From Begonia masoniana (lineage: Eukaryota; Streptophyta; Magnoliopsida; Cucurbitales; Begoniaceae), in contig CM039504.1 of assembly GCA_022432975.1 (NCBI GenBank), positions 1,089,459-1,153,458 on the forward strand: a stretch of DNA of 64,000 bases, given 5' to 3'. The translations under genes and the position numbers were made by a program. The notes under the pieces are model-generated. The model ran no database searches. It was given only the letters and a program-made list of their open reading frames with translations, and was not told the origin of the DNA. Of this stretch, positions 29,134 through 44,046 are shown piece after piece. How positions within the stretch are numbered: the first letter of the stretch is position 1; every line of letters begins with the position of its first letter.

Positions 29134-29649
29134 AACGAACTCAACCATGAACACCATTTCACCCTTGGTAAGACACTGCCAACCTAACCGTGCTGAGTGA
29201 TGGAATGTATAAAAAGACTGCCCCATTAACAATTATCTACAACTAGTTTGTTAATGAATGGATCGACTATCATAATATTTCTCCCATGAAGAAGCTTCCT
29301 GTTCAACTGGCTCAACCTATCTACTCTGGCTATGAACTTTTGATATTATTTATAAACGTGTTTCATTTTGTCTGCTTCAATTTGTATTTATTGCGGCGCC
29401 TGAACTCGTCGAACCGTTCTCGATCCCGGCGTGTTTCGATTATCTACAGATTGATTATTTATTGAAAGATTGAACAGTTCTTGCCTGCAAAGATTGTTAA
29501 TCTTATTTATTGTTGGAAGTGGTATATTTTTAATGCCATTCGTAAAGTCTACAGAGGATTATTGATTATATTCTCTAAATAACAACGACTTCATATTATA
29601 TGCTGAACAAAATGTTTAAAATAATCAACTAGTGGGTTCTTGGGATTTG
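29134..29649. promoter_or_regulatory. Proximal upstream region of subtilase B
   Basis: The roughly 500 bp upstream of gene B match 52,553-53,043 upstream of C closely and 12,050-12,598 upstream of A more loosely. The truncated LTR abuts this region about 580 bp from the start codon, so B has lost the distal upstream sequence retained by C. Confidence 0.55.
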
Positions 29650-29657
29650 TATAAAAG
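29650..29657 (+). promoter_or_regulatory. TATA box of subtilase B
   Basis: TATAAAAG lies 63 bp upstream of the start codon, in the same context as for copies A and C. Confidence 0.75.
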
Positions 29658-29712
29658 CGTCGTCTCGTTCTCAATCAACATGTCCTTCTACAAGGTTTAG
29701 CAGTTCATTTCA

Positions 29713-33005
<3,293 letters not shown>

Positions 33006-33272
33006 GGTGAAACCTGTTGTTTGTCCTCTGTTACTTCAAATAAAAGCCTTTATATTAAATAAAGGACTGAGTTTAATATACTTTTTTATATGAAATATAA
33101 TTGAATTTATTTGGTTTTAAATCATGTGTGAATGTCACAGTTATTAATTATTCATCACATATACGAAGAAGCTCAATTCAGACTTCTTCGTACGTCAACT
33201 CATTTGACCACCGCAATTAACTGTAACGAGACAGCTAATTATCATAATTAACCCTTGACGGCTAAATATATG

Positions 33273-34662
33273 TGATAAGTGTGTATTTTGCACACTTATT
33301 CATGCTTTTCATTCTTGTTTCAATTAATTTATCCTCGAGTGTTTGAGTTTATTTGACGTTGTTGGTGAGATTGTGCAGATAAGTTGAGTTTTAACAGGTA
33401 AATGCGGAATTGGGTCGAAATTAGGAATAAAGAAGAAAAGGAAGCAAAGATGAAAAAGAGTCGGATCACGATCGATCGTGATCGTACTGCGATCGATCGT
33501 GATTCGAGAGAAATTTATTCAAGAATCCAGAGAAGGCCCGACCAATCGGGCTCAGCATCTCGATTGATCGTGATTCGAGAGTTTTTCATACCAAAATCCA
33601 GAGACGGCCCGATTGATCGGGCTTTGAAGCTCGATCGATCGTGATCTCATTACGATCGATCGTGATTGCGGGAAATTACAAAAATCCAATTTTTCAATTA
33701 ATTGATCGGATTGATCTCGGCCGTTGACTGATGGACCGCGGCCCGAAGTTAAGAAAAGATAAAAGTCTGAGGAGGAGGCAGGTGAGGGGGATGGCGAAAT
33801 AGAGAGAAAAACCTAACAAAGACATCAGAGGCCGGATCGAGCAATTGGCGAGGAACAGGCAAATTCGATGGAAATTTCTGAGTTTTTGTTTCTTCTCTTC
33901 TCTTCCAGCATGAATTACTTTACTATCTCTATAGTTTTCTTTAATTTTAGGATGAACTAAACTTTCGATTCTAGGGTTTCGACGTAACTCTGTTATGAAT
34001 ATTTAATGGTCTTAATTCAAGTTTTTAGTTTTCTTATTCTTTTCTGTGTTGAGTAATATATTATGAACTTAATGCTTAGGTTTGCTTGATCACCAAAACT
34101 AAGAATTTTAGGGTTAATTCGGGATGCGAGAGCGGAGAATTTAACTGTGCATTGAATATTTTGCCTTAAAAAGAATCATAGGCTAGAGATAGTTAGGGCG
34201 TTTGAGTGGTAATATAATTTTTTGTTCTTAATGTATTCAATTAATTCTCAGGATTAGAGACCGAGAGGTGATAATTCGTTAATTGAATAAGTTTGTCTTT
34301 GCTCGAGAGAGATTGATGAATATTTTTGTGAAATTGCCATCAACACGAAGGAATAAGATTTAGTTACTTGAATTAGGTTTGTTAAATAGGATTAGCTAAG
34401 TGAAATCGGAACTCTAGAAATTTTCTCATCATATAATCTTAACTTTTACATTCGAATCTATTATTTAAATTGTTTGATTTATTTTATCTGAATTATTTTA
34501 GTTTAAAATCTCAAATCATCAATATATTATTTCTCTTCAAATTAAGCTGAAAATTAGATATTCAATACTTAGCATATTTATTCCTCGTGGGATCGACACT
34601 CGTACTTATACACACTTTACTACTTTTGCGTCACGTGCACTTGCGTGTAGTTTTTTGCAACA
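33273..34662 (+). repeat. 5' LTR of the Athila-like element
   Basis: The LTR is 1390 bp, starting TGATAAGTGTGTATTTTGC and ending TTTTTTGCAACA, six bases before the primer site. It shares its ends and several internal blocks (such as AGACCGAGAGGTGATAA and CGTGGGATCGACACTCGTAC) with the solo LTRs elsewhere in this window. Confidence 0.87.
33464..33483. repeat. Perfect 20-bp palindrome in the LTR
   Basis: GATCACGATCGATCGTGATC is its own reverse complement. Related CGATCGATCG or CGATTGATCG cores follow at about 33,490, 33,560, 33,610, 33,632 and 33,653. Other family members carry fewer cores. Confidence 0.9.
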
Positions 34663-34668
34663 AGTTTT

Positions 34669-34685
34669 TGGCGCCGTTGCCGGGG
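34669..34685 (+). other. Primer-binding site complementary to tRNA-Asp
   Basis: TGGCGCCGTTGCCGGGG pairs perfectly with the 3' end of plant tRNA-Asp(GTC), CCCCGGCAACGGCGCCA. This primer is usual for Athila elements. It starts six bases after the LTR end. Confidence 0.9.
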
Positions 34686-34783
34686 AATTAATTTTGTTAT
34701 TATTGAATTATTTGATTTCAGTTTATATTTAAATTTTCTTTTGCTGCTAGGCTTAAATTGTATTATTTGCACATTACAGGTGT

Positions 34784-35486
34784 ATGCGAAAATTAGGTAC
34801 TGCCAACCTAATCCCTCTCGACGCTGAAATTGAACGAACCTGTCGCCGAAATCGAAGGGAAACAAGACAAGCAATTATGGCAGATAATCAAAATGCAGAT
34901 GTACAACCGATTATCGAGATTGAGGGAGTCGGGCGACGAACATTGCTCGATTATGTTATGCCATCCATGGACGGGGTTCAATCAGCAATTCGAAAACCTG
35001 CCATCACGTGCAACAATTTTGAAATTAAGCCGGGAACAATACAAATGATTCAACATTATCAATTTTGTGGTTTGCCTAACGAAGACCCCAAGGATCATAT
35101 TGCTAGCTTCGTCGAGGTCTGTGATACTTTTAAATACCATAATGTCTCTGAGGATGCTATCAAGCTCAGGTTATTCCCCTTCACACTAAGAGACCGCGCG
35201 AAGAATTGGTTGAACTCCTTACCTTCGGATTCAATTACCACATGGAATGAATTAGTGCAGAAATTTCTATCCAAATTCTTTCCCTTTGAAAAGATGGCGA
35301 AACTCTGCAATGAGATCACCAATTTTGCTCAATTTGATGGTGAGACAATCTATGAAGCATGGGGCCGATTCAAGGAGCTTTTAACAAAATGCCCCCAACA
35401 TGGTCTACCACAATGGATGCAAATACAGACATTCTTCATTGGCTTATCAGTTGCTACACGGACTCTTGTCAATTCAGCAGCTGGTG
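34784..35486 (+). pseudogene. Athila-like gag, 5' part
   Basis: The open frame starts MRKLGTANLIPL and contains the retrotransposon gag domain: DPKDHIASFVEVCDTFK, LRLFPFTLRDRAKNWLNSL and WNELVQKFLSKFFP. It stops making sense at NSAAG, where the CRM-like element is inserted. It resumes in frame at 42,395 (GSLLQKTEMEAF), so removing the insertion and one target-duplication copy restores continuity. Gag forms the virus-like particle. Confidence 0.87.
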
Positions 35487-36411
35487 TGTTGTGCCCCATA
35501 GGCCCATTACACGATCTCAGACCCGAATCCATAACTTAACTAACACACTTGTCTCTTTTACAGGTTATGGATCGTGTGAAGACTTGGAGGACGCCGTGGC
35601 CGACTTGAAGTGGGAGACTAAACCTGGAGACGTTGACCAATCGAAGCACCTCCTCATGTGGAAGGACTAGAGAGGCGGCCTAATGCTCATATGGGAATTT
35701 GTCTTCCCGAGCTGTGATGTTTGTACTTTTTTTTTTTTTATTTAAGACTTATTGGCAAACGTTGGCCTTTTTGTTAATCTTATTATATGCATGCATGATT
35801 AGGCATTTTAGGATTAGATGAATGTTAGGCTTAGTTGGTGACTTAGCTTATGGTTTGGCCCAATTGACGTTGAAGACATGGCTTGCCCAAATAAAGGCCC
35901 AAGCCCAACCCACTTAAAACCCTAGCCCACCATTAGGACTATATATTCATGGCATTAGTGATTGTAATCTTTGGTTGATTTTTTTATGAGCATCCGCGGA
36001 TTTGTCTTCTCTCGATAGAAGAAGCTTGGAGCGAGGAGCTACCAAGGTAAGCTCGGTTGAAAACGACCGAGGGGTTGCGCCCCCGAAAACCGATCTTCAA
36101 GCTTGGTAGCTTGTAAGAACGGATTTGTCATCTTCTCCTCCTTTCTTTTGAGATTGGAAAACGGCAAGAAGTGGCCTAACCGATTCCTTGAATCGAGTTC
36201 TCTTCCTGGGAAGAAAACTCTTGCCAAAACGCTTCAAATAGCGATTATTGGCCGATTCTCGGAAACATTCGATATTTCATTTTCTTTTCCATCCGAGCAC
36301 GTTTAATATTTGTTTACATTTATTTTATTGGATCTGTTGGATTTGTGTTTCAAGGAAGCTAACGATCTTCTTTTCGAGCTTAAAGTTGTCTTTGCAGGTC
36401 GAAGCATAACA
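35487..36411 (+). repeat. Left LTR of the CRM-like element, inverted relative to gag-pol
   Basis: This 925-bp LTR runs TGTTGTGCCCC to GAAGCATAACA on the plus strand. It contains a probable TATA box (CTATATATTC at 35,939). Its reverse complement matches the right LTR apart from the deleted middle. Its promoter would fire rightward, antisense to gag-pol. Confidence 0.88.
35488..35670 (+). other. Pol C-terminal coding tail within the LTR
   Basis: Sixty codons in one frame start at LTR base 2, contain RPITRSQTRIHNLTN and end at TAG. In CRM-type chromoviruses the integrase C-terminus continues into the 3' LTR, and a GPITRS-like motif is common at the end of Ty3 polyproteins. The same frame exists, reversed, in the right LTR (42,215-42,388). 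Because the left LTR is inverted, this tail is no longer joined to pol. Confidence 0.6.
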
Positions 36412-39400
36412 TTGGCTCCCCAGGTGATTGAGGATTTGACCTCAAATCCTTTAATTCAGGTCTCTCAGAGTTTTCTTCATCGCTTATATAGGGTGAGAGG
36501 TCCATGACATTGAACGTTGCTGATGCTCCATAATCTCCTGGCAGTTCAATCTTATAAGCGTTGTTATTGATCCTCTGCAACACCTTAAAGGGTCCATCCG
36601 CACGGGGAAGAAGCTTAGATTTCCTTTTGTCGGGGAATCTATCTTTTCGTAGGTGCAACCAAACCAAATCTCCTTCTTTGAAGATAACTTCTTTTCGACC
36701 TTTATTGACTCACTTGGCAACGCTCGCGTTTCTCTTCTCGATGGCATGACGCACGCGCTCATGTAATTTCTTAATTTGTTCAGCCTTGCTCGCTCCTGAT
36801 GGGTTGGCTAGTTCAGTAAATGGCAAAGGAACTAGGTCCAACGGTGTACAAGGATTAAACCCATAGGCAACCTCAAAGGGCGATTGCTCAGTAGTGGAAT
36901 GAAGGGTGCGATTGTAAGCAAATTCCAACCCGGGAAGGACTATATCCCAACTGGATAGTTTTTTACCTACAATACTGCGTAAGAGGGAGCCTAAGGTTCT
37001 GTTAACAACTTCCGTTTGCCCATCAGTTTGGGGGTGAAAAGAGGTGCTAAAACACAGCTTTGTCCCCAACTTTTTCCACAAAGTGGTCCAGAAAGAGCTC
37101 AAAAATTTAGTGTCCCGGTCCGACACTATGGAACGCGGTATGCCATGCAGGCGAACGATTTCTTTGAAAAACAGGTCAGCTATAGAGAATGCATCATCCG
37201 TTTTTGCACAAGGAATGAAATGTGCCATCTTAGAGAATCGATCGACAACCACCATGATCGAATCCTTATTACGAGCAGTTCGAGGCAAGCCTAGAACGAA
37301 GTCCATACTAATTTCAGTCCAAGGGTGTGAGGGAACGGGTAAGGGCATGTATAAGCCTTGTGGTAGAACTTTGCTCTTGGCTTTCTTGCAAACGACACAT
37401 GTCTCCACCATGCGGTGCACGTCTCTTTTCATATGTGGCCAATAGAAGTGTTCTTTAAGCATATCGAGGGTCTTCTTTTCCCCGAAATGACTCGCTAATC
37501 CTCCACAATGGGCTTCTTTCATAAGACATCGTCGTAAACTCCCTTGTGGGATACATAATTTTCCTGCTCTTAATAAATAGCCGTCCATATGTCGATATTC
37601 TCCTTCGGCCTTTTCTTTGCACCTAGTGTAATAAGATCCGAAGTCAGGGTCAGATTCGTAATTATGCTTGATCCATTCAAACCCAAAGAATTGAGTCCCT
37701 AACTCGGTAAGAAGAATACGTTTTCTCGAAAGTGCATCGGCGACTACATTATTCTCTCCTTTAACATATTTCAGAATATACGGAAACCTCTCCAAGAACT
37801 CAACCCATTTAGCATGCCTATTATTTAACTTGTGCTGACCCTTGATATATCGTAAAGCTTGGTGGTCGGTATAGATAATAAATTCTCTTGATAAGAGGTA
37901 GTGTTGCCAATGCTCTAATGCTCTAATAACGGCATAAAATTCTTTATCGTAAGTTGAGTAATTGAGCATGGCTCCTTTCAATTTCTCACTAAAGTATGCA
38001 ATGAGTTTCCTCTCTTGCATGAGTACGGCTCCAATGCCCACTCCGGAAGCATCACTCTTAATTTCAAATACCTTGTTAAAATTCGGGAGTGCTAACACTG
38101 GCGAGTGACACAGTTTGTCTTTGATTAGCTCAAAGCTCTTTTCGCAAGCCGAGGTCCAAGTAAACTCTTTCCGCTTCTTAGTGCAATCAGTGAGCGGTGA
38201 AACTATTGAACTAAAGTCTTTTATGAACCTTCTATAGAAAGAGGCCAAACCATGGAAGCTACGTACTTCGGTTATGGAGTTTGGGGTAGGCCAGTCCTTA
38301 ATGGCCTTGATCTTGTCAATATCGGCTTCCATGCCTTCTTTAGAAATGATAAACCCTAGGAAATAAACCTTGTCTTGCGCGAATGAGCATTTGCTTAAAT
38401 TTCCAAATAATTGAGCTTTTCGAAGGGTTTGAAAAAGTAAACTAAGATGATTGAGGTGTTGTGGAAGATCTACACTGTACACCAAAATATCGTCAAAGTA
38501 GACAACAATAAATTTTCCTAAGAAATCTTTTAGCACGTGGTGCATGAGTCTCATGAAAGTACTGGGTGCGTTAGATAACCCGAAGGGCATCACCATCCAC
38601 TCAAAAAGCCCATACTTAGTCTTAAATGTCGTCTTCCACTCGTCACCTTCTTTCATTCTTATTTGGTGGTAACCACTCTTAAGGTCCACCTTAGAAAATA
38701 TTGAGGCTCCACTGAGCTCGTCCAACATATCCTCGAGCCTAGGAATAGGGTACCTATATTTTATGGTAATTTGATTCACGGCTCGGCTGTCAACGCACAT
38801 TCTCATTGTGCCGTCTTTCTTAGGTACCAATAATGTTGGAACTGCACAGGGGCTCATGGACTCTCGTATATATCCTTTGTCCAACAATTCTTGTACTTGA
38901 TCTTGAAGTTTCTTGGTCTCCTCGGGATTCATTCTATAGGCCGGTCTATTAGGTAGCGTGGCCCCGGGTATGAGGTCAATTTGATGTTCTATACCACGTA
39001 GAGGTGGTAATCCTTGGGGTAGTTCTTCAGGAAACACGTCATGGAATTGATTGAGTAACTTCTTTACAGGGTCAGGGATTACTCCTAGCTCCATAACTCT
39101 ATCTCGAAATAGCACTAGGATAATGGGATCTCCTCGAAGCATCGATGCCTCTATCTCAGATCTAGTCATGTAAAGATTGGCTTTATTCTTAGCTTCTTTT
39201 CTAGCGGCATCATCTTTGGATATTTCTTCGGGGGTCAAGGGCGCTAACTTAATTGTCTTACCACCGAACTTAAGGGAATAGTAGTTGGAACGTCCCTCGT
39301 GGTGCACATTACGATCAAATTGCCAGGGTTGTCCAAGAAGTAAGTGGCTAGCACTCATGGGTACGACATCGCATAAAACAGAATCTTGGTATTTTCCCAT

Positions 39401-40960
39401 TGCAAAATCTACTCTCACTTGTCGAGAGACCTTAACATCATCCCTATCATCTAACCATCGTAACTTATAAGGGTGGGGATGCGTAGTTGTCTCTAATCCT
39501 AACTTCTTGACTAACTCGTCGGATGCCACGTTGGCACAACTTCCTCCATCTATAATTAAAGAGCATATCTTATCCTTGATAATACATCTACTATGGAAGA
39601 TATTCTCACGTTGGCAATCCTCTCCTGAATTCTTAGTCACGAGGACTCGTCTCCTAACCATCAATAAGGGTCCCTCAGGAGCGCGCACGACTTCATCCTC
39701 AGTGTCACTGTCCTCGATATCTTCATCTCCTACTTTAACCTCGTGGTCGTCCTCACTCTCAACCTCTCCCGTATCTTCCTTGATAATCATCACACGTCGG
39801 TTCGGGCATTGAGCCATGTAATGACCCAGACCGTGACATTTATAGCACTTGATTTCTCTTGCTCTAGGTGGGTTGGTTTTATCGACGAAGGTTTTACTAC
39901 TGGATTCTTTAAGTGGCCAACTATGGTTAAAAGGCTTCTTTCCTTCAGCCTTATCGAAGGGCTTGATTGGCTCGGGTGATTTTAGGGTAACCTTAGGAGG
40001 AATTTTGGGGTAGGTGGATTTCCTCTTCTTATTGAGTTGTCGCTCAATTGTCATGGCCATATGAACTCCTGCATCTAAGGACTCTGTCGGGTGAATTTCT
40101 ACTGGATCTCCTATGTCTCTATTCAATCCTCGAATGAATCTAGCAATAACCTGTTCCTCGGGTTCTTCCATATCTACTCGTATTCTTAGAGTTTCAAATT
40201 CGGCTAGGTAAGCCTCAACGGATCGAGTTCCTTGTCGTAAGTTTTGGATTTGCAGGAAAAGATCTTGACGGTAATGGGTGGGTATGAATCTCTTAGTCAT
40301 GAGTGACTTCATTGCTCTCCAGGTGGTAATGGGGGTATCTCCTATCCGTCGTCTTTGAAGCTTAATATTGGACCACCAGAGGGCCGCATATCCCGATAGC
40401 TCTACGGATACTAACTGGATCTTCACTTTATCGGAGTACTCATAGTAGTCGAAGACCTTTTCTACTTTACCAATCCATTCTAGAAAAGTATCTCCATCGC
40501 ATGTTCCGTCGAATGGGGGTATATGTAGCTTGACATTTCTAAGGTCCTCATAATCCTTACGTCTTCTTGGGCGAAAAGTTTCTTCTTCATCTAATGTCCA
40601 TTCATCATCCTCGTCATAAAGCAGATTTCTTCTCCTAGGATGCTCGGGTCTTTCTTCGTCCGAGGTTAGATATGGTTCTTGAAATCGTCTCCTAGGATTT
40701 CGAGGTGGGGGTTCTCGGGAAGTCTCATTTGGAATTCTCTTATTAAGGACTTCCATTATGTGTTGCATGCCAATGGTTAAGTCTTTTAATTGTTGACCTA
40801 TATGGCTAACTTCTCCGCTAAGGTCATCTAATTGTCCTTGCATGCTAGACTCTCCCTCTTGAGGGGTGTGAGTCTCGGGTTGGGTAATGTCTTTACCTCG
40901 GTTTAGTTCTTGAGTCATATCTTGGCTAGGCTCTTGGATAATTCCACTTCTAGTCTTCAT
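36380..40960 (-). pseudogene. CRM-like gag-pol polyprotein with a single in-frame TGA
   Basis: From ATG at 40960 the frame is open for 1416 codons, meets TGA at 36712-36710, and continues open in the same frame to 36380. Domains: gag (about 140-310), CCHC zinc knuckle [14 protein letters not shown] (about 371), aspartic protease (IIDGGSC), reverse transcriptase with YFDD (about 820), RNase H ([12 protein letters not shown], about 963), integrase zinc finger HCGG...CVVCKK (about 1148), DDE core ([24 protein letters not shown]) and the C-terminal GPFKV...[11 protein letters not shown]. The TGA follows NASVAK and would be one C-to-T change from CGA. The reading ends in the inverted LTR instead of the normal tail. 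Protein domains look otherwise intact. Confidence 0.9.
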
Positions 40961-41959
40961 ATGAATTCTAACGATACTATTAAGGGGAGATTTTTTTTTT
41001 TTTTTTTTTATTCTTTATTTTTTTATTTTTATTTTTCTATTTTCTATTTTTATTATTATTATTTTATTATTATTATTTTTTAAACTAAGTATTAGGAAAT
41101 AAATAGTAATTTTAAAATTTTAGGCAAGAATAAAAAAAAAAAAAAGAAAGTAATTTAAAGTTTTAGGGAATGACAGGAAAATGAAAGTAAATAAAGCCAA
41201 TTAAAATTTTCTAATTTAAAGTGTCTAGAATTGGCCTAAAATTTTGGAATGTAATTTTGAGGGCCTAAACATTTTATTTTATTTAATCGAATAGCAAACA
41301 ATAGTAACAGCAAGATTAACACTAAGGAATCATAAGTAGAAAACAAAGAAATAATATCAGCAGTAAATAGGGAAGGAATCAGCAAGTATTTTTGTTGAAT
41401 AAGGAATGTTTAATTGGAAAGGAATATTTAATCAAGCAAGGAAATAAAACAACAGCTGTGAAATGACAGGATTTTAAACCTGTAACTTGTGCTCTAACCT
41501 GGCAACAGAGAATGTTAGATTACAAAGAATGCTAGATTAACTCTCAAGAACAAAAAACACAGCATCAGGAAGAACACTCGTAGCCGGAACTATTCTGCAT
41601 TTTAGTTTCCTTTAAAACAGTAGCAATAAAACTATAAATCAGAAGCTTGAGTTATCCTTTATGTTAAACACTATTCTTAATAGGATAATATGTTATGGAT
41701 CAACAGATTGGTGCAGGAAGGCGAACTCAAACAGCATTAAACGGCAAATTAGATCAGATCTGAGTTTTCTAATTCTAAAACAGATCTGAGTTTTTTTTTT
41801 TTTTTTTTTTTTTTTAATTAACAGAAAGGAAGTCGGATTATAATTACTGGGAAATAAAATTGCAGATCTGGATTTGATTTAAGTTCAGACGAAATCAAAA
41901 AGAAAACACAAACAGCAAGTTTTCAATAAATCGATTAGCACACCAAGGAAGCTAGCCTG

Positions 41960-41971
41960 GCTCTGATACCA
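41960..41971 (-). other. Primer-binding site complementary to tRNA-iMet
   Basis: On the minus strand TGGTATCAGAGC begins two bases after the end of the right LTR. This is the standard initiator-Met primer site and proves that the right LTR is the element's 5' LTR. Confidence 0.9.
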
Positions 41972-41973
41972 AA

Positions 41974-42389
41974 TGTTATGCTTCGACCTGCAAAGACAAC
42001 TCTAAGCTCGAAAAGAAGATCGTTAGCTTCCTTGAAACACAAATCCAACAGATCCAATAAAATAAATGTAAACAAATATTAAACGTGCTCGGATGGAAAA
42101 GAAAATGAAATATCGAATGTTTCCGAGAATCGACCAATAATCGCTATTTGAAGCGTTTTGGCCGCTCGGGAAGACAAATTCCCATATGAGCATTAGGCCG
42201 CCTCTCTAGTCCTTTCACATGAGGAGGTGCTTCGGTTGGTCAACGTCTCCAGGTTTAGTCTCCCACTTCAAGTCGGCCACGGCGTCCTCCAAGTCTTCAC
42301 ACGATCCATAACCTGTAAAAGAGACAAGTGTGTTAGTTAAGTTATGGATTCGGGTCTGAGATCGTGTAATGGGCCTATGGGGCACAACA
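41974..42389 (-). repeat. Right (5') LTR of the CRM-like element, internally deleted
   Basis: Only 416 bp remain. Relative to the left LTR, the segment equal to about 35,713-36,223 is missing, with the junction near 42,161 (CCCGAGC joined to CCAAAACGC). The lost part includes the probable TATA box, so gag-pol has no evident promoter of its own. Confidence 0.85.
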
Positions 42390-42394
42390 TGGTG

Positions 42395-44031
42395 GATCAC
42401 TACTACAAAAGACGGAAATGGAGGCGTTCAACCTGTTAGAGGAGTTATCCCTCAATAATGATCAGTGCCCGGTTGAACGTCAGATTTTGAGGAGGCAGCC
42501 AAATACCCCAGAAATGGAAGCGATAAAAGCATTGACTACACAGATTGCATCCCTCACTCAGCACATCCAGGGTAATCAAGCTCCAGTGAATGCGATTCAT
42601 TCCCCTATCATACAATGTCAGTGGTGCCAAGGACCATATGCTAGTGAAAACTGTCAGCAAGGGAACCAAATGGCTAGTAATTCGTCTGAACAAGCTCAAT
42701 TTGTGGGAAATTATACCAGACAAACATACCAGAATTCAGGGAATTATTTTAATGGGGGGCGCAACAATCACCCGAATTTTTCATGGAAAAATCAGAACAA
42801 CGCCGTGCAATCGCCTCAAGTACCTCAACAAGGACCACCAGTGCAGGAAAGAAAAGTTAATCTTGAAAAGTTAATTGCCAAAATGGGTGAGCGCACTAGT
42901 AGTATCATTGCCGAAATGGGGGAGCATACTAATAAATTTATGGCTGAAACACGCACTACCTTGCAAAACCAGTCAGCTCAAATTCGAAGTTTGGAAACTC
43001 AAATGGGCCAGATGGCAGCTGCATTAAATGGTCACCCTCAGGGCACATTACCCAGTTCCACTGAAGTCAATCCTAGAGGACAGTGCAATGCCATCACACT
43101 TCGGAGTGGAGCAGTGATTGACAATAGTACCAAAGAAAATAAGAAAGTGGTCGCACATGACGGAATGCATTCGTCATCATCCGAGTCCACACCAAAGGAT
43201 CAAGAGCAGATGGCAGCTCCTTCTCAGATATCAAAGGAGATCATCCCAAAAGTCTCTTTCCCACAACGGTTGAAAAATGCAAAGTTGGATAAACAGTTTG
43301 AAAAATTTTTGAACGTGTTCAAGCAGCTTCATATCAACATTCCATTTGCCGAAGCCCTGGAGCAAATGCCAACCTATGCAAAATTTTTAAAAGAGGTTCT
43401 ATCCCACAAAAGGAAGATAGAAGATTGTGGTACAATTGCCCTGTCTGAAGAATGTAGTGCAATAATTCAACGGAAATTACCACAAAAGTTGAAGGATCCG
43501 GGTAGTTTTACGGTTCCATGTGAGATTGGAAACCACATCTTCGAGCGGGCGTTATGTGACTTGGGTGCAAGCATCAATCTAATGCCTCTGTCTATTTTTC
43601 AAAGGCTTGAGCTAGGGGAAGCAAAACCAACAAGAGTAATTTTACAGATGGCCGACCGATCAATCAAACATCTAAGAGGAATAATCGAAGACGTGTTGGT
43701 TAAGGTCGACAAATTCATATATCCAGCCGACTTTGTAGTTCTCGACATGGCGGAAGATCGAGACATCCCTATTATTTTGGGCAGGCCATTCTTAGCTACA
43801 GGGGGTGCCTTGATTGATGTTCAGAGGGGGGAGTTGAAATTACGTTTGCAAGATGAAGAATTGACGTTTAATGTCTTTAACTCCATGAAGCATCCGACGG
43901 CCAGCGATGATATATTTAGAATTGACTCTCTCGAATCAGCGGTGGACGGAGTTTCTCTTCAGTCTAGTGATCCTCTCGAGGTGGCTTTACTGAATCAAGA
44001 TGTATTTTTCGATTTTGACTCTTCTGTGTAG
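42395..44031 (+). pseudogene. Athila-like gag 3' part and protease
   Basis: The frame continues gag after the CRM-like insertion and stays open to TAG at 44,029-44,031. It has a CX2C-type knuckle (CQWCQGPYASENC), a Gln/Asn-rich segment, a coiled stretch (LIAKMGERTSSII...), the Athila signature ITLRSG, and an aspartic protease with DLGASINLMPLSIF and PIILGRPFLATGGALID. The stop precedes the start of pol. Confidence 0.87.
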
Positions 44032-44046
44032 GAATTTATATAATGG

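Larger units (their letters stand above)
35487..42389 (-). mobile_element. CRM-like Ty3/gypsy element with LTRs in inverted orientation
   Basis: The element is inserted in the Athila gag and flanked by a perfect TGGTG duplication (35482-35486 and 42390-42394). The coding strand is minus: right LTR (41974-42389), tRNA-iMet primer site, leader, one long gag-pol frame, then the left LTR. The right LTR is in minus orientation as expected, but the left LTR (35487-36411) is in plus orientation, so both outer termini are the U3 end TGTTGTG and both inner ones are the U5 end. The right LTR also lacks about 510 bp that includes the probable TATA region. The gag-pol type, single frame and coding tail inside the LTR suggest the CRM lineage. 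Confidence 0.85.

Noticed and set aside
39285..39979. Plus-strand open frames opposite the inner gag-pol
   Set aside because: They are reverse-strand shadows of the long minus-strand polyprotein frame.
35487..42389. Inverted ends of the inner element as terminal inverted repeats of a DNA transposon
   Set aside because: The ends are TG...CA LTRs beside a tRNA-iMet primer site, the target duplication is 5 bp, and the body encodes Ty3-type gag-pol. No transposase is seen.
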